64,000 nucleotides of DNA from Mesorhizobium kowhaii (GTDB lineage Bacteria; Pseudomonadota; Alphaproteobacteria; Rhizobiales; Rhizobiaceae), in NCBI RefSeq assembly GCF_003253745.1, contig NZ_MZXV01000070.1, forward strand, positions 1-64,000, written 5' to 3'. The number at the start of each line of letters is the position of its first letter. Within the stretch, counting starts at the first letter, position 1. A program made the position numbers and the translations under genes. This document shows positions 43,104 to 51,087 of the stretch, one piece after another. The notes under the pieces were generated by a model. That model saw only the letters and a list, made by a program, of their open reading frames with translations, was not told the DNA's origin and did not search any database.

Positions 43104-43607
43104 ATGGTCAAGGAGCTTGACAAAAAAATCGAGGCCCTGCCCGATCACGTTGGCTGGCGTCTATGGCAGGCAAGCCGTGCCTGGCAGGCCGAGTTCGCCG
43201 CCGCGATGCGGGCCGCCGGCCACGGCTGGTTCACCGAAGCGCGCGCCGGACTGCTTGGACACATCGCCAGGAACGGCATGCGCCAGTCGGCGTTGATCGA
43301 ACGCTCGGCAATCTCCAAGCAGGCGATCCAGCAACTGCTCGACGGCCTCGAGGCGGAGGGCATCGTCGAGCGTCTGCCCGATCCGCAAGATGGCCGCGGC
43401 AAGCTGGTGCGCTACACGCGCAAGGGGCTGGATGCCTTGCATGACGGCGACCGGGTCAAGATGGAGATTGAGCGGCGCTATATCGGTCGCATTGGCAAGG
43501 AGCGGTTCACGGCGCTGATGGACGCTTTGCGGGCGCTTGCGGCCGCCCAGGCTGCGGCGATGGATGAGGATGCTGGCGCTGAAGGCGAAGTCGTGGAATC
43601 GAAGTGA
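43104..43607 (+). CDS. MarR-family transcriptional regulator
   Basis: This 167-residue winged-helix dimer has GWRLWQASRAWQAEFAAAMR (dimer helix), an HTH reading MRQSALIERSAISKQAIQQL, the LLDGLEAEGIVERLPDPQDG wing and RGKLVRYTRKGLDALHDGDR. MarR proteins repress divergent genes until they bind small aromatic or oxidised ligands. ATG 43104 (MVKELDKK) has GGGAT 8 nt upstream. Codons 2-6 themselves form the second copy of the operator palindrome (43107-43121), so autorepression is likely. The divergent target is the hypothetical gene at 42701. Confidence 0.9.
   Translation: MVKELDKKIEALPDHVGWRLWQASRAWQAEFAAAMRAAGHGWFTEARAGLLGHIARNGMRQSALIERSAISKQAIQQLLDGLEAEGIVERLPDPQDGRGKLVRYTRKGLDALHDGDRVKMEIERRYIGRIGKERFTALMDALRALAAAQAAAMDEDAGAEGEVVESK
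43107..43121. promoter_or_regulatory. MarR operator, second palindrome inside the coding start
   Basis: GTCAAG-GAG-CTTGAC has the same arms as the palindrome at 43070, with centres 37 bp apart. It spans codons 2-6 of marR. Confidence 0.6.
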
Positions 43608-43663
43608 CGGCCAAGGCCTCGCAACCCATTGCGTCGACTCATTTCTTTCTCTAAACGCTCGCC

Positions 43664-45226
43664 ATGAAAACAGCCAATCATCCCGACACCGTCCTGATTG
43701 TCGATTTCGGCAGCCAGTTTACGCAGCTCATCGCCCGCCGCATCCGCGAGGCCGGCGTGTTTTCCGAGATCGTGCCGTTCCAGTCGGCCGAGGCGGCGTT
43801 CAAGCGCATCAATCCGAAAGCCGTGATCCTCTCCGGCGGCCCGGCCTCCACCAGCGATATCGGCAGCCCGCGCGCGCCACAGATCGTCTTCGATGCCGGC
43901 GTGCCGGTGCTCGGCATCTGCTATGGCCAGATGGCGATGTGCGTGCAGATGGGCGGCGTCGCCGAAAGCTCGGACCATCGCGAATTCGGCCGCGCCTTCG
44001 TCGAGATCGAGAAGGACAGTCCGCTGTTCGAGGGCCTGTGGGCGCCCGGTCAGCGCCACCAGGTGTGGATGAGCCATGGCGACCGCGTCATATCCTTGCC
44101 CAAGGGCTTCGAGGTGTTAGGCAAGTCGGAAGGCTCGCCTTTCGCCATTTTCGGCAATATCGAGCGCAAGATGTACGGCATCATGTTCCACCCCGAGGTG
44201 GTGCACACCCCGGATGGTGCAAGGCTGCTGCGCAACTTCGTCCACAACATAGCCGGCATTGAAGGCGACTGGACCATGCGCGCCTACCGCGAACATGCGG
44301 TTGAGGCGATCCGCAAGCAGGTCGGCAAGGGCAAGGTCATTTGCGCGCTGTCGGGCGGCGTCGATTCCTCGGTCGCGGCCCTCTTGATCCATGAAGCGGT
44401 TGGCGACCAGCTCACCTGCATCCTCGTCGACCACGGACTGATGCGCAAGGACGAAGCAGCCGGCGTGGTGGCGATGTTCCGCCAGCACTACAATCTGCCG
44501 CTGATCCTGGTCGATGCCGCGGACAAGTTCATCTCGGCGCTGGAAGGCGAGGCCGATCCCGAGAAGAAGCGCAAGACCATCGGCCGGCTGTTCATCGAGG
44601 TGTTCGAGGAGGAGGCGAAGAAGCTCGGCGGCGCCGACTTCCTGGCGCAAGGCACGCTCTATCCCGATGTCATCGAGAGCGTCTCCTTCACCGGCGGTCC
44701 GTCGGTGACCATCAAGTCGCACCACAATGTCGGTGGCCTGCCCGCGCGCATGAACATGCAGCTCGTCGAGCCGCTGCGCGAACTGTTCAAGGACGAGGTA
44801 AGGGCGCTCGGCAAGGAACTCGGCCTGCCCGAAAGCTTCATCGGCCGGCATCCGTTCCCGGGTCCTGGTCTCGCCATCCGCTGCCCGGGCGGCATCACCC
44901 GCGAGAAGCTGGAGATCCTGCGCGAGGCCGACGCCATCTATCTCGACGAGATCCGCAAGGCCGGCCTCTACGACGCCATTTGGCAGGCCTTCGCCGTGCT
45001 GCTGCCGGTGCAGACCGTCGGCGTCATGGGCGACGGCCGCACCTACGAGTTCGTCTGCGCATTGCGCGCCGTCACCTCGGTCGACGGCATGACGGCGGAT
45101 TTCTACCACTACGACATGGCGTTCCTCGGCGCTGCCGCCACCCGCATCATCAACGAAGTACGCGGCATCAACCGCGTCGTCTACGACGTCACCTCGAAGC
45201 CGCCCGGCACAATCGAGTGGGAATGA
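43664..45226 (+). CDS. guaA: GMP synthase (glutamine-hydrolysing)
   Basis: This 520-residue enzyme converts XMP to GMP with ATP and glutamine. The N-terminal class I amidotransferase (about 8-200) has ILSGGPAS, the nucleophilic Cys in GICYGQMAMCVQMGG and HPEVVHT. The ATP-pyrophosphatase domain has the P-loop CALSGGVDSSVAALL (about 227-241). The C-terminal dimerisation domain shows FPGPGLAIRCPG and ends SKPPGTIEWE. All catalytic elements are intact. The 3' end is a known integration site for genomic islands, and an integrase gene follows 318 nt downstream. Confidence 0.97.
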   Translation: MKTANHPDTVLIVDFGSQFTQLIARRIREAGVFSEIVPFQSAEAAFKRINPKAVILSGGPASTSDIGSPRAPQIVFDAGVPVLGICYGQMAMCVQMGGVAESSDHREFGRAFVEIEKDSPLFEGLWAPGQRHQVWMSHGDRVISLPKGFEVLGKSEGSPFAIFGNIERKMYGIMFHPEVVHTPDGARLLRNFVHNIAGIEGDWTMRAYREHAVEAIRKQVGKGKVICALSGGVDSSVAALLIHEAVGDQLTCILVDHGLMRKDEAAGVVAMFRQHYNLPLILVDAADKFISALEGEADPEKKRKTIGRLFIEVFEEEAKKLGGADFLAQGTLYPDVIESVSFTGGPSVTIKSHHNVGGLPARMNMQLVEPLRELFKDEVRALGKELGLPESFIGRHPFPGPGLAIRCPGGITREKLEILREADAIYLDEIRKAGLYDAIWQAFAVLLPVQTVGVMGDGRTYEFVCALRAVTSVDGMTADFYHYDMAFLGAAATRIINEVRGINRVVYDVTSKPPGTIEWE

Positions 45227-45340
45227 TTTAGGCCCATCCGCCAGTATCCCTTGTACGCCAGGATGCGCTATAAGATATTGATGGAAAAGGATAATCCTAA
45301 CTAGGTCTATCGCCATCTATCGAGGGGTAGTGCTCCGATT

Positions 45341-45499
45341 TGACGGTATAGCGGACGGTATGGGGAATCTTGTTCGATCAGCGAATTCGCGATACCGTCA
45401 GGGCCAAGAGAGCTGCTGACGGTATTTTTTTCAGACATAACAGGCTGATTTCCAAAAGGAATCATGCTTCCAGCATCGTCTGTTTTGGCCTGACGGTAT
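45341..45499. promoter_or_regulatory. Iterated GACGGTAT motifs upstream of the integrase (candidate arm-type sites)
   Basis: The 8-mer GACGGTAT occurs at 45342-45349, 45354-45361, 45418-45425 and 45492-45499, with one inverted copy (ATACCGTC) at 45392-45399 and a sixth inside the integrase gene near 45611. Four of the six are preceded by T. Such clustered short repeats next to a tyrosine integrase are typical of arm-binding sites, or alternatively of operator sites for the integrase promoter. Confidence 0.6.
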
Positions 45500-45544
45500 A
45501 ATTGGCGCTTCTCCCCGATTTTTGGGACGATTTTGGAGGCCCCC

Positions 45545-46801
45545 ATGCTTACCGACACGGCGATTAAGGCGCTGAAAGCACAGCATAAATTATATAAGGT
45601 GAGCGACCGTGACGGTATGTACGTCGTGGTGCAGCCGTCGGGTGCGATCGTGTTCCGGTATGACTACCGCCTAAACGGCCGTCGCGAGACGCTAACGCTC
45701 GGTCGGTACGGGCCAGAAGGCCTTTCGCTGGCCCGCGCTCGGGAAAAGCTGATCGATGCCAAGCGGGCCATTTCAGAGGGGAGGTCTCCGGCCCAGGAGA
45801 AGCAGCACGACAAGCGGCGACTGAAGGAGGCGAAGAGGTTCGGCGAGTTCGGCGAGAAATGGTTCCAGGAGTCGCGCATGGCCGACAGCACACGCGCCAT
45901 GCGACGCTCGATCTACGAGCGCGACATTCTACCAATGTTCCGAAACAAGCTTTTGACGGAGATCGCGCCTGACGATCTCCGCATGATGTGCGGAAAAGTG
46001 AAGGATCGCGGTGCTCCAGCTACGGCCGTCCATGTGCGGGATATCGTGAAGCTGATCTTTGCGTTCGCGATCTTGCATGGCGAGAAGGTCGCCAACCCGG
46101 CGGATGAAGTGGGGCCCGCGTCTATCGCAACCTTCGTACCGAAGGATCGTTCGCTATCACCCGCGGAGATCCGCGTCATGCTCGGTCAGCTCGAGCATGT
46201 ACCGACCCTGCCGACTATACGGCTGGGAATGAAGCTCTTCCTTCTGACGATGGTCAGGAAAAGCGAGCTGCAGGATGCGACCTGGGATGAAGTCGATTTC
46301 GAGAACGCCGTCTGGTCGATCCCAAAAGAGCGAATGAAGCGGTCGAAGGCACACAACGTCTACCTGTCGGAACAGGCGGTGGACATCTTCATCGCGCTGA
46401 AAACTTGCGCGGGTAACTCGCGCTATGTCCTTCCTTCGCGATACGACGCTGACGCACCGATGTCGCGGGCGACATTCAATCGGATAACGACAGCGGTCGT
46501 TGTCAGAGCGAAAAAAGAGGGGCTGCCGCTCGAACCGTTCACTGTCCATGATTTACGACGCACAGGTTCTACCCTGCTGAATGAACTGGGCTTCAATAGC
46601 GACTGGATCGAGAAGTGCTTGGCGCATGAGGACGGAAGATCCTCGCGTGGCGTCTATAACAAGGCGGAGTACGAGCATCAACGCCGGCATATGATGCAGG
46701 AGTGGTCCAATATGTTGGACGCCTGGGTTTTGGGTCAGAAGTATCGTCCGACGCTGCTCCCGGCCACAATGGAGTTGCTTGAGTTGGAGCCTAGTGTTTG
46801 A
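45545..46801 (+). CDS. Tyrosine-type site-specific integrase (DUF4102 arm-binding domain)
   Basis: This 418-residue P4-like integrase has an N-terminal arm-DNA-binding domain (LTDTAIKALKAQHKLYKVSD, RYDYRLNGRRETLTLGRYGP, LSLARAREK), a central SAM-like core-binding domain (about 100-185), and a catalytic domain with the expected residues in TMVRKSELQDATW (Arg), HDLRRTGSTLL (His-x-x-Arg), CLAHE (His) and VYNKAEYEHQRR (Tyr). It integrates and excises mobile DNA. I prefer ATG 45545 to 45533 because it matches the usual LTD start. The gene's position after guaA and before AlpA and a tRNA fragment marks an island end. Confidence 0.93.
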   Translation: MLTDTAIKALKAQHKLYKVSDRDGMYVVVQPSGAIVFRYDYRLNGRRETLTLGRYGPEGLSLARAREKLIDAKRAISEGRSPAQEKQHDKRRLKEAKRFGEFGEKWFQESRMADSTRAMRRSIYERDILPMFRNKLLTEIAPDDLRMMCGKVKDRGAPATAVHVRDIVKLIFAFAILHGEKVANPADEVGPASIATFVPKDRSLSPAEIRVMLGQLEHVPTLPTIRLGMKLFLLTMVRKSELQDATWDEVDFENAVWSIPKERMKRSKAHNVYLSEQAVDIFIALKTCAGNSRYVLPSRYDADAPMSRATFNRITTAVVVRAKKEGLPLEPFTVHDLRRTGSTLLNELGFNSDWIEKCLAHEDGRSSRGVYNKAEYEHQRRHMMQEWSNMLDAWVLGQKYRPTLLPATMELLELEPSV

Positions 46802-47060
46802 CGGGCCGCGAACGGCGCAGCCTCACGTCAGGGCTTGGAACACGTTTGATGGCATTTGCGCGAGAGGCATGGCGCCGAGCATCGAGCCAGGCTTCTACCT
46901 CTGCCAAATCCCAGACGACGCAGCGCGAGGTGAGATAGAAGCGCTGCGGGAATTCTCCCCGCTGCTCCATGTCGTAAATCGTGCTGTCGGCAAGCGGTAC
47001 GATCTCTCGTAACTGCTGCCGGCGAATTGTTCTTCGGGCGACATGTGGGGCAGCGCTCAT
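46791..47060 (-). CDS. AlpA-family regulator/excisionase-like protein
   Basis: This is an 89-residue small winged HTH: LREIVPLADSTIYDMEQRGE, then FPQRFYLTSRCVVWDLAEVE, AWLDARR. The pattern of Leu-x-Arg-recognition helix, Phe-Pro-x-x-x-x-Leu and Trp-x-x-x-x-Val matches AlpA/MerR-like phage regulators that activate integrase genes or act as recombination directionality factors. It overlaps the 3' end of the integrase gene by 11 nt on the opposite strand. Its role in excision is inferred from the location. Confidence 0.85.
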   Translation of the reverse strand: MSAAPHVARRTIRRQQLREIVPLADSTIYDMEQRGEFPQRFYLTSRCVVWDLAEVEAWLDARRHASRANAIKRVPSPDVRLRRSRPVKH

Positions 47061-47282
47061 ACCGTATCTCCACTTCTTTGCTCTTGTGGAGATAGAAGGC
47101 GATAGATCCTCCGCTTTGAAGCCCGCGCGTGAACGTGTGCGGTAATATCGGGCTATAGCGTGTAAATCGGACGGGTGGTCTCAACGGGCAAGTGTCGTCT
47201 GGGAGTGTCGGCCGACCCTTCGGCTCTTGTTCGAACCGGCGCCAGCCGCGGAATTTCAATCCGGTGGAACCCGCGATTCACT

Positions 47283-47334
47283 TCAAAATCCGGTTCCGAG
47301 AGGAGTGTCGGTTCGATTCCGACCACCCGCACCA
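47283..47334 (+). pseudogene. 3' fragment of tRNA-Leu(CAA), probable attachment-site remnant
   Basis: From TCAAAATCCGG (anticodon CAA at 47284-47286) the sequence continues through a variable arm, the T stem-loop GTCGG-TTCGATT-CCGAC, the acceptor strand CACCCGC and ACCA. That is the last third of a tRNA-Leu, while the acceptor 5' strand, D arm and anticodon 5' strand are absent upstream. Homology starting in the anticodon loop is what tyrosine integrases leave at the far end of an island. It cannot be a functional tRNA. Confidence 0.75.
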
Positions 47335-47544
47335 CCTTTATCTAAAGGATAAGCCGGCGCCGCAGATATGGGGCATTCTGATGGAAATTGCTCTAGGATT
47401 AGTTTTGATTGAAGTGTGTCAGCGGCTTATCTCAGTCGAGGGACGTGCCGATGGTTCACATTCTTTCAAGGCGACCGACTTTCAAGGCGACCGACTTCAT
47501 TCCTACTCGTCGCGATTGAAACGGGGGCGTTCAACACGGCGCCG

Positions 47545-48444
47545 CTATGCCGCTTTCAACTCACGCATGGCCTTCGCCAGATCTCTCGACGGCGGCAGAC
47601 CGAACAGGCGGGCGTATTCTCGGCTGAACTGGTTCGGGCTTTCATAACCTACGCCGAATGCAATAGATGTCGCGCTGCCATGGCCCGCGATGAGCTGCGA
47701 GCGCGCATGCAGAAGGCGGACGCGCTTTTGATATTGAAGAGGGCTCAGCGCCGTGACCGCCTTGAAGTGCCGATGGAAAGCCGAAACGCTCAAGGCCGCC
47801 ATTTCCGCCAGCGCCTCTACCCTGATCTGCTGGGCAAAGTTCCGTCTGATCCAGTCGATCGCCACACTGATGCGCGACAGCGCGGTGTCGGGCGTTGCAA
47901 TGTCGCGCAGCATCCAGCCGTGCGGGCCCTGTAGCACACGGAAGAGGATCTCCCGCTCGTAGGCAGGGGCCAGCGCCGCGATCTCATCCGGGCGGTCCAG
48001 GAGCCGCATCATCCGCAGCCAGGCGTCGAGAAGCTCAGGAGTCACCGGAGCGACCGAGAATGCCGAATCGAACAAGCCTCCACCGGACGGCTTTGGGATA
48101 TCGGACAGCAGCTTGGCAACGATTGTCGGATCCAGCGTGAGGCTGATGGCCAAATAGGGGGCGCCCCCCTCAGATGAATGGACTGAACCTACCGCCGGCA
48201 GATCGACCGACATGACGAAATAGGTCGCCGGGTCGTAGTGGAATGTTCTGTCACCGACCGTCATGGTTTTGCTGCCCGTGAGGATCAGGTTGACCATCGG
48301 ATCGTATATGGCGGCGAGCTGGTGTTCGGGGATTTCGCCCTGAACCATGGCAACGCGCGGAATACCCGTCTCGGTGCGCTTGTTCTCGGCCTTTGAGGCC
48401 AGTGCCCGGAGTTCCTGTAACTCTGGCAGGGGTTCGAGGCGCAC
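47545..48444 (-). CDS. AraC-family transcriptional regulator
   Basis: This protein of about 299 residues has an N-terminal AraC_N ligand domain (TGIPRVAMVQGEIPEHQLAA, IYDPMVNLILTGSKTM) and two C-terminal HTH motifs (IRVEALAEMAALSVSAFHRHF; VGYESPNQFSREYARLFG). The open frame runs to a TTG at 48528, but GTG 48444 is more plausible because it begins just before the conserved part; the start is uncertain. It is divergent from the SDR gene at 48546 and probably regulates that cluster. The ligand is unknown. Confidence 0.88.
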   Translation of the reverse strand: MRLEPLPELQELRALASKAENKRTETGIPRVAMVQGEIPEHQLAAIYDPMVNLILTGSKTMTVGDRTFHYDPATYFVMSVDLPAVGSVHSSEGGAPYLAISLTLDPTIVAKLLSDIPKPSGGGLFDSAFSVAPVTPELLDAWLRMMRLLDRPDEIAALAPAYEREILFRVLQGPHGWMLRDIATPDTALSRISVAIDWIRRNFAQQIRVEALAEMAALSVSAFHRHFKAVTALSPLQYQKRVRLLHARSQLIAGHGSATSIAFGVGYESPNQFSREYARLFGLPPSRDLAKAMRELKAA

Positions 48445-48545
48445 ACAAGTTAAAAGCAGGAATAGGCAAGCATCGAGGAGGATCGGGTGAGTGCGCAGCG
48501 TTCGATGGACGTAGGTTCCTCTCACCAAACACGAAGGAGAGACGC

Positions 48546-49289
48546 ATGAAGATCGTCATCATCACCGGAGGCAGCCGCGGCCTCGGAGCCAGCACCGCCC
48601 TCAAATGCGCGGAGCGCGGCATGGGTGTAATTGTCACCTACAATAATAACCCTAAGTCGGCCGAGGATGTGGTCAATACCATCACGACAGAGGGCGGCAA
48701 GGCCGTGGCTCTTAAGCTGGATGTCGCCGACAGCCGCACGTTCCCGGCCTTCCGGGATGCCGTTGTCGCCCAGCTCGACACGGTATGGGGCCGTCAGACC
48801 TTCGACTACTTGGTCAACAATGCCGGATATGGCCTTTTCAATCCAATCGCGACGGTGACCGAAGAACAGTTCGACGGCCTGTTCAACGTCCATCTGAAGG
48901 GTCCATTCTTCCTGACCCAAACCCTTCTTCCGCAAATGGAGGATGGCGGGCACATCATCAATATGACGAGTGCCACCACCCGCGTCGCCACAGCCGGCGT
49001 TGCTCCCTATGCGGCGTTCAAAGGCGGTCTTGAGGTGCTGACGCGCTACATGGCCAAGGAATTCGGGGAGCGCCGGATCAGGGCAAATTCCATCGCTCCA
49101 GGCGCCATCCGCACCGAACTCGGCGGCGGACTGAACGACGAGTTCGAATCCGTACTTGCAGGTCAGACGGCGCTCGGTCGCGTCGGCGAGCCTGAGGAAA
49201 TTGGTGGCGTTATCGCCAGTCTACTCTCCGATGAGAACCGCTGGATCAACGCCCAAAACATCGAGGTCGCGGGCGGCTACATCATCTAA
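48546..49289 (+). CDS. Short-chain dehydrogenase/reductase (first gene of an accessory cluster)
   Basis: This 247-residue classical SDR has the cofactor motif ITGGSRGLGAST, LVNNAGYG, Ser in MTSATT and the Tyr-Lys pair in YAAFKGG, plus SIAPGAIRTE. GAAGGAG precedes ATG 48546. It is followed within 16 nt by a VOC gene, then NTF2-like and saccharopine dehydrogenase-like genes, probably one operon under the divergent AraC protein. The substrate is unknown; 3-oxoacyl- or quinone-type carbonyls are typical. Confidence 0.92.
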   Translation: MKIVIITGGSRGLGASTALKCAERGMGVIVTYNNNPKSAEDVVNTITTEGGKAVALKLDVADSRTFPAFRDAVVAQLDTVWGRQTFDYLVNNAGYGLFNPIATVTEEQFDGLFNVHLKGPFFLTQTLLPQMEDGGHIINMTSATTRVATAGVAPYAAFKGGLEVLTRYMAKEFGERRIRANSIAPGAIRTELGGGLNDEFESVLAGQTALGRVGEPEEIGGVIASLLSDENRWINAQNIEVAGGYII

Positions 49290-49305
49290 CCCGCAGGAGA
49301 GCACC

Positions 49306-49707
49306 ATGCTCGACCACGTCTTCATTTCAGTCAGCGACATCGACCGCTCAGTCGCTTTCTACGAAAAAGCACTTGCGCCACTCGGTATCGCTCATGCGGT
49401 CGACTACGACGGGAAGGATGGCCCTCCCGGTCATCCCGATCTCAAGGGATTCGGCGCGAACGGCCGGGTGTTCTTCTGGCTTCGCAATGGTGTCGTCGAA
49501 GGCCGCGCCGCTCACGTCGGTTTCGTCGCCAACGGCAAGCCCGAAGTTGATGCCGCCTATGCAGCCGCCATGGCAGCGGGTGCCGCGGAAATCCATCCGC
49601 CTGGACCGCAGCTTCACTACGACCCCCGATACTACGCCGCCCAGGTTACCGACCCGGACGGCTACAGCATCGAGTTCGTCTATAAAAGCTGGCAGCACGA
49701 AAGGTGA
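49306..49707 (+). CDS. VOC-family (glyoxalase/dioxygenase fold) protein
   Basis: This 133-residue protein has paired beta-alpha-beta-beta-beta units: MLDHVFISVSDIDRSVAFYE, FFWLRNGVVEGRAAHVGFVA, and the C-terminal DPRYYAAQVTDPDGYSIEFV with the metal-binding Glu. Candidate metal ligands are His4, His71 and the Glu in YSIEFV. VOC proteins include glyoxalases, ring-cleavage dioxygenases and resistance proteins. It starts 16 nt after the SDR stop with AGGAGAG upstream. The reaction cannot be assigned. Confidence 0.9.
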   Translation: MLDHVFISVSDIDRSVAFYEKALAPLGIAHAVDYDGKDGPPGHPDLKGFGANGRVFFWLRNGVVEGRAAHVGFVANGKPEVDAAYAAAMAAGAAEIHPPGPQLHYDPRYYAAQVTDPDGYSIEFVYKSWQHER

Positions 49708-49711
49708 AGCT

Positions 49712-50056
49712 ATGACCATGAAAGAAGCCGATAGCAGGATCGTGGATGCTCTGCTCAACGCCACCAACGGGTACGATGTCGAAGCGGTACTTGCGCTCTT
49801 CACGCCTAACGCCGTCATCGACGACCCGTCGACAGGCGAGCGATTTGATGGACATCTTGGCATCCAAGAATATGTAGAGCGATTTTTCGTCAACTATCAC
49901 ACCGTTTCAAAGCTCCTGTCGGTCAAGTCCCTCGATGCGAGCCGTGTTCGTGCTCGTGTCGAATTCACAGGCGACTTTGGGCACGAGATAGGGCTGCTCG
50001 ACCTCACTTTCGATCCTGGCGGCCTGATCGCTCGCATAGATGCCGATCTTGAATAG
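49712..50056 (+). CDS. NTF2-like (SnoaL) protein
   Basis: This 114-residue cone-fold protein reads SRIVDALLNATNGYDVEAVL then ALFTPNAVIDDPSTGERFDG, IQEYVERFF and VRARVEFTGDFGHEIGLLDL. The Asp-Asp-Pro-Ser turn and Gly-x-x-x-Ile-x-x-Tyr are typical of SnoaL-like proteins. The gene starts 4 nt after the VOC stop with AAGG upstream; a second ATG six bases later is possible. Role unknown, probably a small isomerase or binding protein in this cluster. Confidence 0.85.
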   Translation: MTMKEADSRIVDALLNATNGYDVEAVLALFTPNAVIDDPSTGERFDGHLGIQEYVERFFVNYHTVSKLLSVKSLDASRVRARVEFTGDFGHEIGLLDLTFDPGGLIARIDADLE

Positions 50057-50091
50057 GGCCTATGTGGGTCGAACAGAACGGAAGCACTGAC

Positions 50092-51074
50092 ATGAAGAAA
50101 CTGATGATCTACGGAGCCGCTGGCTATACCGGAAGTATGGCCGCCCAGCATGCTCACGCGGCTGGAACGCCTCTAGTCCTAGCAGGACGCAACGAAGCGA
50201 CCCTTGCCAAGCTTGCCTCTGAACTTGGTGTGCAATACCGCGTTTTCGCACTCGATGATGCCGCAGCCATCAACCAGATGCTGACGGACATCTCGGTTAT
50301 ACTGAACTGCGCCGGCCCGTTCATGCGGACGGCAGAAATCCTGATGAAGGCCTCCATCCGCAATGGCGTGCACTATCTCGACACGGCTGCGGAACTCGAT
50401 AGCTACCGGCTGGCAGAAGTCCTCGGTGGCCAGGCAGCTGCGGCGGGCGTGATGCTCCTGCCAGGCGGCGGTGGCAGCGTCGCGATGCTAGGAAGCCTAG
50501 CCGGTCACGCTGTCGATAGGGTCGTGGATCCCAGGAAGATCAGGATCGCGCTTCATGTCGCTGGCGGCTTGTCGCGTGGATCGGCAATCAGCGCGAGCGA
50601 AAACCTCACCGTCGAAACCTTGCAGCGCGTTGATGGCAAGCTGGTCAACAAGGCCGTCAGCGATATTCAACAATTCGACTTCGGCAATGGGGCCGTGGAT
50701 TGCTTTCCGGTCACGCTGCCGGATCTGATCACGATCTGGCAGGCCACCGGTGTCCGAATATCGAGACCTTCGTTCATGTCACGGGGGACGGCTTCCCGCA
50801 GGGCGATCTTTCAGCGCTTCCCGACGGTCCGAGTGAGGAAGAGCGACGGGCAAACCGATATCAGGCCGTCGTCGAGGTGATGGGTGCCGACGGTACTATG
50901 GCCCGCGCGCTTCTCGACACGGTCAACGGCTACACCTTCACCGCGATGGCAGCAGCCGAGGCCGGACGGCGGGTGCTGGAAGGCGAAGCGGTTCCCGGAT
51001 TCCAGACACCCGCCAGACTGTTCGGCGACGGTTTCGCCGAGACGATTGCCGACACAACGATCGTCGACGTCTGA
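50092..51074 (+). pseudogene. Saccharopine dehydrogenase-like NAD(P)-binding protein, interrupted by one frameshift
   Basis: The first frame (50092 to about 50750) gives KKLMIYGAAGYTGSMAAQHA, VQYRVFALDDAAAINQML, LNCAGPFMRTAEILMKASIR and NGVHYLDTAAE, a Rossmann-fold enzyme of the saccharopine dehydrogenase superfamily. At about 50752 the reading jumps to another frame, which carries PNIETFVHVTGDG then VVEVMGADGTMARALLDTVN and ends at 51074. Adding one C near GTGTCCGAAT restores a single frame of about 327 residues. It is a recent single-base loss or a sequencing error. The reaction is unknown. Confidence 0.8.
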
Positions 51075-51087
51075 TCAAGGGGGTATC

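Noticed and set aside
47153..47335. Reverse 60-residue frame containing VVGIEPTLL
   Set aside because: This is the well-known spurious translation of the antisense strand of a tRNA 3' end, here the tRNA-Leu fragment.
47464..47497. TTCAAGGCGACCGACT in two tandem copies
   Set aside because: It is a short perfect tandem duplication downstream of the tRNA fragment with no sign of a gene or site; probably slippage.
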